Assembly (NCBI RefSeq): GCF_001411555.2
Contig: NC_049909.1
Location: forward strand, 3,767,875-3,831,874
Origin: Juglans regia
Taxonomy: Eukaryota > Streptophyta > Magnoliopsida > Fagales > Juglandaceae
Direction: 5' to 3'
Length of the DNA stretch: 64,000 bases
Translations under genes and position numbers: made by a program
Shown here: positions 46,474 through 57,135 of the stretch, one piece after another
How the letters are laid out: each line of letters opens with the position of its first letter
Numbering within the stretch: position 1 is the first letter of the stretch
The notes under the pieces: generated by a model
What the model saw: the letters and a program-made list of their open reading frames with translations, nothing else
Databases searched by the model: none
Told to the model about the DNA's origin: nothing

Positions 46474-49400
46474 TCATATTGGCATATCACTGTGGGATAG
46501 GTTACAATATTGTTGATCAATGAAAATTAAGTTATTAATGATAGTAGGTATACTATTCCACCAAATAAACATATTTTCTATGGACCAGGCATGTCTTGCA
46601 AGACAATGGGCAGCCTCATTTTTGAATCTGTTGCTATGCTGAATACTGCACTGAGGAAAAGTTTGCATCAAACCTTTTAAATCTGCTACCACAGATCGTA
46701 TAGCTGCATTGGACCCCGATGATCTTTTAACCTTTTCTACTAGGAACAAACAATCACTTTCGATAATCAGCTTAGAGATACCCAAACTCATGCACAATTG
46801 AAGTCCTCTCAATAATGCCACATCTTCAACTTGTTCTGGTTCCAGAAAAACTGTTTCCACTCAACTAGCTGCCATAAGAACTTCCCCCATATGGTTCCTT
46901 AGAACAGCACCCATACCAGCTTTGTTTAAATCAAAGAAAAGAGCCCCATCAATATTTAGCTTAAGAGAGTCTTATGGAGGTGGTGACCATCTGTATACCA
47001 GGATTTTAGAAAGATGACACCCCAACTGATGCCTAACCACAGCACTATGCAACTTCTTTGTAATAGCAAACCCAATAACTTGTTGAGGTGGTAAAACAAT
47101 GTGCTCATGAACCATCTTGTTCCTTCTAAACCAAAAAGCCCAAACCATCAAGAAAAAATAAGCCAATTCCTCATTAGAGCCTTTGAATAGAATATCCATT
47201 GTAGCAGTGAGAAAAGAGCTGATTTGGCCTCCATTTTGAAAAACAGAAAACCTACGCATTAAAAACTCATGGATGGAAGGGCATAAAAGCAACACATGCC
47301 TCAAATCCTCAATGGGATGTTGACAAAAACAACATTGCCCCTCAATATCCAGTTTCCTCTTAATCAGATTGGCCTTAGTAGGTAAACTGTCTTTACAAGC
47401 CCTCCAAGCAAAAACCTTAACCTTATGGGGGACTTTTAACTTCCATAGAGCAGTCGGGAATTTTTCCATCAAAGCCCCATTAGAGGACTCCCCATGTTCA
47501 ATTTCCAAGCAAGTTTTGAAAAAACTGTAAGCACTTTTGACAGAAAAAGATCCTAACTTCTCATGTTCCCACATCCAATGATCTATAGCTCCAGAGTATG
47601 ACTAGGATGCAATCTGATAATAGCATCCACAATGTTTGGATTGAAGATAGATCTAACTTTAGCAATGTCCCACCACTTAGTACTTGGATCAATAAGAGAT
47701 AAAACTTGATTGTCCAATTGACAAAGTTGCTCACTACTCTGCTCAGTTCCCAACTCTTGTCTCAAATTTCAAAATCCAGGTATCCAAACATCATTCAAAA
47801 TATGTATTAAACTTCCATCTTCCACATTCCATCTGCCACCTTGCACTAGCAGGTTCTTTGCTTCCCAAATACCCCTCCAAGCATAGAAGGGATTTCTTCC
47901 AGGAGAAGCTGTCAACAGGTTCCCATCAGAAAAACATCTAGCAGCATACATCTTGTGGAATAAGCTCTCATTTTCCTGCAATAACCTCTAAGCTTGTTTA
48001 GCCAACAAGGCCATATTGAAAACCTCTAGCTCCTTGAATCCTATACCTCCCACAAATTTTGAACTACACAGCTTCTTCCAGCTTATCCAATGTACCTTTC
48101 TCTCCTCCTTTTGATCCCACCAATACCTTGTCATCATACCCTCTATTTCAGAACAAAGCTTTGGAGGAAGCTTAAAGCAACTCATGGCATAAGATGGAGT
48201 TGCCACAGCTACTACTTTAAGTAGGATTTCCCTACCCCCTTGAGAGAACATATTCCCTTTCCAACCTTGCAACTTGAGCCAAACTTTATGCTTAATTCCT
48301 TCAAATGCCCTTGATTTTGACCTACCCACCACAGGGGGCAACCCAAGGTACTTATCATAGTGCTGCACTTGAGTTGAGCACCACAAATTCATAATAGCTT
48401 GCTTGTTATTCTATTCTACATTGGCACTAAAGACCATTGTTGTTTTCTCTCTATTCAACTGTTGGCCTGAAGCAACTTCATACTGCTCTAACAGAGCTTG
48501 CAACCTTACATTTGTTTCCACAGTTGCATTACAAAAAATCAAACTATCATCTGCAAAAAGCAGATGGTTTAGCTTAGGAGCTCCACGACAAATCTGTATG
48601 CTAGTAACATACTTCGTTCTTTCAGCTTCTCTCAAAAGACTAATCAAACATTCAGTACACAATAGAAAAAAGGTAAGGAGAGATAGGATCACCTTGCCTC
48701 AAACCTCGTGAAGGAACAATAAACCCAATAGGAGAGCCATTAATCAGAATGGAGAAAGGAGTCCTCACACGCATCATCACAAGCTGAATTAACTTCTCAT
48801 GGAATCCCAATTTGCTCATAACAGATTCAAGAAAACTCCATTCGACTCTATCATAAGCTTTGCTCATATCAAGCTTGATAGGCATAAATCCTTTTTTTCC
48901 TTTTTTCTTTCTCTTCAAAAAATGCAAAACTTTATAGGCCACGAGTACATTATCTGTGATCAGTCTTCCAGGAAGGAATGAGGATTGTGTATCAGAGATG
49001 ACCACACGTAATACTTGCTTGATTCTATTAGCAATAGCCTTAGAAATTAGTTTATATGCAACATTACATAAACTAATAGGTCTAAGGTCATTAACTATTT
49101 GAGGGCTCTTATTCTTAGGGACCAGAGTGATGAAAGTGTGGTTAAAGGCTTGAGGCATTTCACCATGATTCAAAACATGCATAACAACATTAGTGATGGA
49201 AGTACCAATGTCACACCAAAATTTTTGGAAGAAGAGAGGTGGCATACCATCAGGCCCTTGTGCTTTGTTGGGGTGCATCTCTTTCAAAGCTTGAAGAACT
49301 TCAACAGATGTGTAAGGTTTAATAAGTTCAGAATTCATCTTAGGAGAGACCTTCCTCTCCATTTTATTAAGAATAACTTCCTGGTCTTGAGATCCTACAG

Positions 49401-50604
49401 AAGTGAACAAAGAAGAAAAGTGGTTAACAATCAACCTATCACAATCCTCTCCTTCCTGCCAGCAACCACTTGCATCCATTAGTTTTGATAAGCAATTTTT
49501 CCTCTTTCTTTGAGATGCATGGAAAAATTTAGTATTCTGATCCCCTTCGACTAACCATAAAGCTCTTGATCTTTGTTTCCACATTATCTCCTCCCTCTCT
49601 ATCCATTTCTAGAGCTCAATTGAAGCTTCATCAACCTCTCTTGTATTTAAACCTGTTGGGGCCTTACTTTGTTCCTTTGAGAGTTTGAGCTTTGCTTCTT
49701 TCAGCTTGACTTGGACCTTACCAAACTTTGATTTGTTCCACCTTTGTAGCTTACTGCTACAACTAAAAATGCAATCCATAACACCCTGCCTCCCACTAGA
49801 GGAAACTGCAGCAAGCCATTCCTTCTTTACAATTCTAGAACATTCCATTTCTCCAAGCCACATTGCCTCAAACCTAAAAGGTTTAACACCTCCCCTTCTA
49901 AACTGGGCACCCTCTAGCTCAATCGATAAAGGGAGATGATCAGAGTAAGAGATAGAGCCATGGGTGACTGAGGCTCGATTGAACAGGTTACACCAAGAGG
50001 AATTACCAAGGAACCTATCCAATCTCTCTTAAATTCGAGCCACATCCTGTCTTCCATTGCACCAAGTGTATTTTGGATTACAGAAACCAAGGTCCCTTAA
50101 TTCACAGTCCAGAAGCATTTGTTGGAAATCAACCATTTGCTGTTATGGTCGATCTCTTCCCCCCCATTTCTCATGCACTGTTAAAATCTCATTGAAGTCC
50201 CCAAACACAAGCCAAGCCTCCTCAGAATTCCTCCTCAAACTTTGTAACAGATTCCAAGTTTCCATTCTTCTTGCAGTGTCAGGTTGACCATAGAGACCTG
50301 TCAAGTACCAGATTCGTGACATTTTAGTGACAACAACATCAATATGTGATGATGAGTAACTCAGAATGGACAATGGCACCTCTTGCTTCCATAACAATGC
50401 AAGGCCACCACTTCTACCAACAACATCAACTGTTAAGCAACAATTAAACTTAAGTTTAACTCTACATAATTCCATTTTTTCAGCATTAAGTTTTGTTTCT
50501 TGCAAGAACAAAACATCGGGATCTTCTCTTCTGATTAGATTAGGAAGAGTACGAATACCACGAGGGTTCCCAAGCCCTCGTGTATTCCAACTAAGGATCT
50601 TCAT
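46474..50604 (-). pseudogene. LINE 3 ORF2: endonuclease, reverse transcriptase, RNase H
   Basis: ORF2 starts MKILSWNTRGLGNPRG at 50604. The endonuclease has LFLQETKL and VFGDFNEIL and continues after two stops (50140, about 50030) with SYSDHLPLSIEL. RT is readable at 49584-48402: FHASQRKRKNCL, KAQGPDGMPPLFFQKFW, LRPISLCNVAYKLISK, SKAYDRVEWSFL, and the catalytic LLFADDSLIFC near 48560. Thumb sequence follows (48392-47988). A zinc-binding region (FAWRACKDSLPTKANL...CCFCQ...EDLRHVLLLC) is at 47574-46972, and RNase H at 46970-46474 with LIIESDC. Catalytic residues look intact, but at least five stops or frame changes prevent a full product. Confidence 0.85.
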
Positions 50605-50642
50605 TGAGCTCGGTGGGGCTGTGCTCCAGCCACCACCGCATC

Positions 50643-52053
50643 CTATGAAATGGTACCCTCACTCCCATTATGGAATTTAGCATCACTTTTAAGTCTCTTG
50701 GGATTTCCAGCAAACTCCAAAACATCCTCAGAACCCTGATGCCTCTTATACCTCCCATAAGCACTTTTAGAAGGAGATTGGTGCACATGAGACCTTAAAG
50801 TTCTTCTCCATTTACTAGTCCCTCTAGAGGTAGAGAGCAACTCTACTTCTGCATTCAAAACATCCTTCCCACCAGAACTATTGCCCAAAGTAGCCTCCAC
50901 TATTGAATTGTCACTAATACCCTTCTGTTGAGATTCAAAATTGAGTCCCTTATCTTCCGCAGCAGTTACAACGTTCATCTTACAGTGATGTTGATCAGTT
51001 ACCATGCTACTCTCCATCTTATCTGCATCAGTTACAAGTCCCACCTTATCATATTAGCACTTATTAGATAATCTTTGGCCCGTAGTCATCTCTTCATCAC
51101 GTATCTTGTGTAACGGATCCTTGCGGTTATCACAATCTTGCCCGTTATCCAAACTTTGCGCCACAACATCCTCCTCTCCAATGTTATCCTCATAATCTGT
51201 TGCTTTCCGATCACCCAATGATTCTCCGGCAGACTGGTTTGTCACAGGACCCATCGGAGAGTTGCTTCCTCCTTGGTTTATCTGCCTACTGCAAACAGGT
51301 CCTTTATAATCACCAAGGTTCCTTGTACGTAACTAGGGACCATATGGAAAATCAGAGACTGAGAACTTTCCATCGATGGCCTCCATTGATTACATTCCTT
51401 ATGACTATGACCAAGCGTACCACATACGTAGCAAAAATTTGGAAACCGTTCATAAGAAAATGAACCCAAAAGGGGTTAGATGAGCCCACACAAACCTTCT
51501 TACCACGTAACAATGGCTTAGTAACATCTAACTTAACTCTTATATGCAGATACTCCCCCCATGCAAGTGCATCCTTCTCCAAGTCAACCTCCGCCATCCT
51601 ACCAACTTCCTTCCCTAATGTGTGACCCATCTTCCAGTTCCTAGCCATAATTGGGAGATCATGGATACGAACCCAGAAGAGCGCCTCGAGAAAGGTGACC
51701 TGATGTACCTGTTGCAGCCCATCAACATCGTTTGTGAGAACCAAGTGCTTATCAAAAGCCCAAGGTCCTTCTCTGAAAACACGTGCTTTATCCCATGGAT
51801 CATCAAACTCCGCAATAAATAGGTTAGCACTGACTTCCCGAATGGAAATTGGCTTACCAGGACGCCATAGACGCTTCATAGTACTCTTTAATGCCTCATT
51901 GTTAAACTGTTTGTCAGTGAACAGTTTAAACAATAGGCACTTTCCACTTCTGAATAGCGCACCATCAAGGGACTCTTCATCCACCACGACAACATCCTCT
52001 TCCTGCTCAGTTAGGGACATTTTTTCCCACATCCTCTCAAGATTTACCTCCAT
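50643..52053 (-). pseudogene. LINE 3 ORF1: RNA-binding protein with DUF4283 and CCHC knuckle
   Basis: From the ATG at 52053 the frame has DUF4283 features (LWRPGKPISIREVSANLFIA, GPWAFDKHLVLTND, EALFWVRIHDLP). It changes frame near 51480 into FCYVCGTLGHSHKECNQW, a CX2CX4HX4C zinc knuckle (51440-51390). The low-complexity acidic and basic C-terminal part continues with more breaks (a stop at 51278, further frames 51254-51054 and 51044-50643). It would bind LINE RNA. Confidence 0.8.
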
Positions 52054-52384
52054 AGCGTCCACACACTAATACTAATACGCCGTAAAGGTCTAAGAAACAA
52101 TCCTGCATAGAACAAGTAAGGGGGCCTCTACTCAAGGGAACCCTTGAGAGGATCAGTCCTAGGGGGGTAGAACTTATTTCTAATGGAACGTTGGGACTTC
52201 AATCAGAATTAAAAAACGGAACTTGAGGACACGGGAGAGTTTTTTTTTTTTTTAAAAAAAACCTCTTTCATTCATAACTTGCACTATTACATAGACATTA
52301 AGCAGTTAGGAAGGTCTTCTATATCAATTATACATTTTGTTTCACATAGAGCAGCCTTGCCTAACTTGTGGGCAACTTCATTGC

Positions 52385-53260
52385 TAATATGAACCCGTGG
52401 GAATAAAATCCCTTGAACCCACAATCAATTTGAAAACTCACTTAAAAAAGCTAAAATCAAGTCAATGGATGGAGAATCTAAACCCGATGAGAACTTGTTT
52501 CAAGAACCTAGATTATATTAAAATCTAGACCCGTTGAAGAACTCGTCTCAAGAACCTAGATTACAAGGAGGAATGTCACAAAGGTTGTGATTTACCTTTG
52601 ATAAGTTCAAAAGTTCAATCAAGAACAAGAGGAGTAAACTCAACACACAATGAAAAATTCAATATTATCTCATAAACTAATTAAAATGAGGCTATAAAGA
52701 GTATTTAAAGCAAAACCTAATCAAACCCTAGCCAAAATAAATCCCCGTCTTCCAAAAATGCCCCAGAGTGAATAGAACCGTGGCTACAGTACCGCGTCTA
52801 TAGTAACTCGCTATAGTACTTCTTTAAACCCTAGTTCCTAAAAAGTAACTTTCCAAATAAGCCATTGGCCAAAATACAAGGTCTTCCCAAATACCCTAGT
52901 TCATAAGAAATAAGACATATGTGGGCTAAGCATCTTCAAACCCAATTATTCTAGACTAATTCCTATAACTAATAAAAGAAGCCCCTTTAATGAAATAACA
53001 AGTCCATGGCCTTCAATCACATAATCATAATAATAGGCCATAATTTATGTTGCACTGTTCCATAGCTTGTATCACGTGGATGATCACTGGATCTCTTTCT
53101 CTCGCCCATATTGAATATTCGGCTCTTGCTAGACTCATCCCAAGTGGATTGCAGCAATCCTTGCATTGCATCCTTGATCTTCTTAGCTCTTGTTCATGTA
53201 ATTGGCTTATCTGGAACTTGCAAATGATCTTTAAGTCTAGGCCCACTTTTGTTCCCATCA
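52385..53260. mobile_element. Solo LTR, 876 bp, only in copy B
   Basis: It splits the LINE 5 sequence GCAACTTCATTGC / CTTCATGACATATGTG, which is continuous in copy A (20660-20690). The flanks are a perfect 5-bp duplication ATTGC (52380-52384 and 53261-53265). It starts TAATATGAACCCGTGGG and ends GTTCCCATCA; the second base would be G in a standard TG...CA element. No coding sequence is present. The orientation is not certain. Confidence 0.7.
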
Positions 53261-53289
53261 ATTGCCTTCATGACATATGTGACTTGCAG

Positions 53290-53638
53290 GTTTGGACCGT
53301 AAGATGAGATTCAAAAGTTTCATATGATCTCATTTTATCTCATCCCATCTTAGTTCCAAACATAATTCAAATACAAAATTTTCAAACTAATCATTACAAC
53401 TTTTTCAAACTTTCAAATTAAAAATAAAAAATAATTTCGACTTTTTCAAATCCCTAAACAAAAATAATATTGTAAAACTATATTCTAACAATATTTTAAC
53501 TTTATAATATTTCTTATTCAACGTTTTCTCTCTCCTTTCCCAAAACCTAAAATATACACAACTCAAACTATCTCACTACTATTCACAAACTAGCTTACTA
53601 CTATTCATAAAATTCTCATCTCATCTTACTCCCTAAAC
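53290..53638. mobile_element. MITE in LINE 5, copy B
   Basis: The 349-bp block has 19-bp inverted ends with few mismatches: GTTTGGACCGTAAGATGAG at the left, and CTCATCTTACTCCCTAAAC at the right. It is AT-rich and non-coding. It shares its site with the MITE at 20700-21039, so it inserted before the duplication. The end motifs connect it to the Tourist-like family at 45102 and 61348. Confidence 0.75.
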
Positions 53639-54070
53639 TAGCCTTAAAACAACACTTTTCATATCTAGCCATGGTTGTTTGAATATCAGACATGAACATT
53701 CCCAAATAGCATTCATCCTTTTTTTTTTCTATTGTACTGCATTAATCACTATCTTGGAGTCCCCTTCCAATGAGCATTCCCAATTCAAGCCCAAAATTGA
53801 TTGTTTTAAGAGCTGCAGTTACCTCTGCCAGGAGTGGATCTAGAAGTGCTTCTTGTTGCTGCCTCAAAGTTTCCAAAAGATTCACTTCCTCGTCTTTTAC
53901 AACAACTTCTATGCCTATTTTACATTGCTTTGAGTCAATTGCCATATCCCAGTTTATTTTATAAGAACCTTGAGGTGGACATTCCTATGTAACCCTCTTA
54001 TTGCTTGTAATTAAATCCTAAGCATCCTCATCAGTGTTTGAGATAGATACTTCAGATAGCATGCTTTTCA

Positions 54071-55432
54071 CTCTGTGCATCACATTCTGTCTAACTCTCG
54101 AATTCAATATTAGAAAAAATAGAATACGGATAATTCTTGAGTTTAAATTAGGTTGAATCGATTATATTGAATTAGTCCAGAGTTATTATTGATCGAAATT
54201 GATTAGGAATTTTTAATTAGTCCATAAGCCAAGAATTCATTTTAAAGCCCGTCAAAGTTTATTGGATAATTTTGAATGATATTAATATGCTAATACTTTT
54301 TAGGAAGCCTAATTAAAATTTATTAGATGTCGCCAAACATAACCAAGTTATAATTTTTCCTATTAAAAGACCCATTTGTCTTAGCGATGCATGTGCTACG
54401 TTGACATGGTGGAAATTATTAGTTTGAGCCATATTATCCCTAGATCTAATGCAAGTTTTTCTTTTTCTATTATGACTTCTTGTCCCATTGTGATTGAAAG
54501 AACATGGATAAGTGGCTTGTGGGATTGGCATGGTGGAAGGGCTTTAATACCACCACAAGGGCTCGCAGGGTACCACCCTAGGCCTGGGTCAAGGGGGCTC
54601 AAAAAATTTCGCCACCTCAAGGCTCAAACCCCTCTGTCCCAATAAAGATTAGGTAAGCTTGCTAAAGACAGGAATGCTTGCCTACTTATTTTGGGGCAAT
54701 TAGGCTCATTCAAAATGAGTGGATAACCCGAAGGCTCCGAGATTCAAATTTCAAATAGTGGACAAGGCAGTTAGTCCGGGTGATCCTAAGAAGGGAAGTC
54801 CTCTATTTAAATAATCCAGGTATGCTAATGAAAGTCTCTGGAATAATTGACTAAGAATATTCATATTGTTATTGGCTTAGGTATCGGAGGGGCCTTGTTC
54901 AACCTCCCAAGCTATCTTGCTCTTTGGTTGCAAGAGATCGAGAGTGCGTAGTGGTGAAACATGTCTTTAACACATGGCATGAGGATATCGAAGCAAACTT
55001 CACGTAAATTTAAAAGCACATAGCACATAGATACAAGTTATCTCTTGAAATGAAAGATAATTCAGAATCTACCTTTTTATGAACAAGGAAGTTGCAAATA
55101 ATGTAACTATTGTTGATGCATTTTTTCAGAGGAATCGAAGTTCGACGGTTTGAATGAATGGTCCTCGATGAAGGCATAAGCGTTGATTCAGTGTTCGAAT
55201 GTTTGTCCATAAAAATAAATAATAAATAAAGTGCATGAAAAATAAATAAGAGAGACACACAGATTTATGTGATTCAACATAAAAACATACATCCATAGGG
55301 AGTCTAGGGGCAAAATCTACTATGTTCGATGATTGTACAATCTCTCATGGTCTCTCTCCCATCTTTTAGTACAATGGAAGTTGAAGAAAGACTTTTTCCG
55401 TCTTCAAAGAGAAGATGTCTATGTATAATTCC
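54071..55432. other. Duplicated spacer at the right end of copy B
   Basis: No gene is recognised. It aligns with 21471-21864 plus 30849-31833 of copy A as a continuous stretch, which shows the empty site of the large solo LTR at about 54437. Similarity to copy A ends at ATTCCTAAC (55427-55435). Confidence 0.7.
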
Positions 55433-55685
55433 TAACAACTTTATGTTGCTTGCACCTTTACATGTCTAAGTTAACTTCCTTTGCTTTATCACTTCCTTCA
55501 ACTTTTTGGTAATTGTTTCCCAGTGGGCTGGGCCTGGTTTATTTAGGTAACACTCGAGACAGAATTTATTGAACTTTTTAAAACTTCTCATTTCCTTCCT
55601 ACGATATAAAAGATTCTATAGTTGAAATTAAAACCTGCTTTGTAAATTAAATGAGAGTTTGCAGCGGAATCTATTATATTAAAAT

Positions 55686-55865
55686 GAGTAATGCTATACA
55701 CCACACTCTCATCCTATTTTGATCATACTAAGTAGTATGTGGCATATTCATCACCATTAGATGAAAAAAAAGTATGTAATAAGTGATAATTTAATGGTGA
55801 TAAATGTGCTACATCTTACTTAGTGAGATGAAAGTGGGATGATAGTATGGTGTATAGAATTTTCC
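55686..55865. mobile_element. Mutator-like MITE with 9-bp target-site duplication
   Basis: The 180-bp element is flanked by TATTAAAAT on both sides (55677-55685 and 55866-55874). Its ends are inverted repeats of roughly 30 bp: GAGTAATGCTATACACCACA and the reverse of ATGGTGTATAGAATTTTCC. A second inverted pair, CACCATTAGATG and TTTAATGGTGATAAATG, lies inside. The 9-bp duplication is typical of Mutator-type elements. It has no coding capacity. Confidence 0.82.
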
Positions 55866-55874
55866 TATTAAAAT

Positions 55875-57135
55875 ACAAAGTCTTTTTACAAAACGTGAGC
55901 TCATACATTACATAAAATATGTCTACGCTTTTGTCACCTCTTTCTTGGGCCATATCTGTCCTAAGCTTTATCCTCATTTCATTCCTGGGTGGAGCATACA
56001 TGAAAACAAAATTTTTCAAATACTTAGTAAGCATTACTTCATTGATGCATTTATCATTCCTCTATATGATATACATAAATCATTTCTTTCCTTTGTAAAA
56101 CATTACAAGATTGAGTTTTTCTTTAAAACGATTTTCATTCTTCATAAAGAAATTTTCACCTTGTACATTCCTTCATAAGGAAGTAAATCATATGATACAT
56201 TTAATTAAATGTTATCACTTTTGTTTAGCTAGTATACACTATTATGCCCCGTGTGTTGATGTTAGCGGTTTTTTGGACCCGATTCGGCCTATGGCCTCAG
56301 GTTGGGAATCCCACAATCAAGGTTAGCATTGGCTGCACTATCAGTACTACTTACTCAGTATTGCAATATGCCCCTCATTTGGTACTATCATTCATTTAGT
56401 CATGGCAGTTACATAGCTTCATATATTAAAACATTCATTTCTTTCATTTCCTTTCATTCATTCATTCCTTCAACCTTTTCCTTTTCATTCTTTTCATTCA
56501 TCGGTCTATTTCATTTCATAAAACATCATTTCATGGAACATAAATACAATAAGTACTACATCTAACATCCATTTCACATCCATACAACTATTCTTAGGGT
56601 GCATAAAAAAGGGCTGCCAAAGAATGTCATTACATACATATACTATAAAACTTTAATTCCTTAGCATACTTTCATGACGGCACGACATGGAGCCCATCGC
56701 TTCGATGCCCCATTTCATCTATAGTATTATGACGACCTTGACTGAGTTGTGTGAGCTACTTGATGGCTTACCTTAGTAGTTACCTTAGTTTTACATGTAC
56801 TTAGGGATCTTTGTCTCCAATACTCTTTATGTTATAGACCTGCTGGACAAATACTGTAACCTTTGGATACTAGCTATCACGTGAATTTTTTAAAGCATGT
56901 TTATGTTTTGAGATATATTACTTCTGGTACATCATATTGTTCAAAGAAAAAAAATTATCCACTGCGAATATTACATATTGCTAGATGCATTTTAGGTGCA
57001 CTGCATCCTTAATTGTCATGAATGAGGGCATGTAATCTTGATTCCAAGCTCAATCTGGGGGCATCACATGTAATCAAAAGGACTCTCGACACTTCAGAGT
57101 CCTTTTGATTCCAAGCTCAATCTGGGGGCATCACA
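55875..57135 (-). mobile_element. Large-LTR fragment (inverted) joined to the LTR end of the next gypsy element
   Basis: On the minus strand, 56420-56220 repeats the conserved module of the large LTRs (ATTGCAATACTGAGTAAGTAG, CACACGGGGCATAATAGTGT), and 56040-55950 resembles ACTTACTGAGTATT...CCAGG. So this is part of that family, inverted. The last few hundred bases end CTGGGGGCATCACA at 57135, directly before a plus-strand primer-binding site, and so act as the end of a 5' LTR. Where one piece stops and the other starts is not clear. A hairpin flanked by direct repeats is at 57037-57135. Confidence 0.55.
57072..57110. repeat. Perfect 15-bp inverted repeat (hairpin) near the LTR end
   Basis: AATCAAAAGGACTCT (57072-57086) and AGAGTCCTTTTGATT (57096-57110) are exact inverse copies around a 9-base loop. 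The hairpin is flanked by two copies of TTGATTCCAAGCTCAATCTG and the following GGGGCATCACA (57038-57068 and 57105-57135). Confidence 0.9.

Larger units (their letters stand above)
46440..52167 (-). mobile_element. LINE 3: nearly full-length L1-like LINE just upstream of RBL12 copy B
   Basis: The 5728-bp insertion is flanked by the 12-bp duplication TAGAACTTATTT (46428-46439 and 52168-52179); copy A has the single, empty site at 20450. On the minus strand it has a 5' UTR, ORF1, ORF2 and an A-rich end (46440-46460). It lies in the same orientation as RBL12, its 3' end next to the gene. Several CAA/CAG-type codons have become stops, in line with decay of methylated cytosines. It is the most complete LINE in the window. 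Confidence 0.92.
52180..54070 (-). mobile_element. LINE 5 in copy B, split by a solo LTR and a MITE
   Basis: The T-run at 52241-52252 marks the 3' end, followed by the same 3' UTR as copy A. After the solo LTR (52385-53260) and the MITE (53290-53638) the RNase H domain resumes: KINWDMAIDSKQCKIGI and LAEVTAALKTINFGLELG (53975-53760). The start of RNase H, including its first Asp, is clearer here than in copy A. A deletion near 53765 removes part of the second half. Confidence 0.75.
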
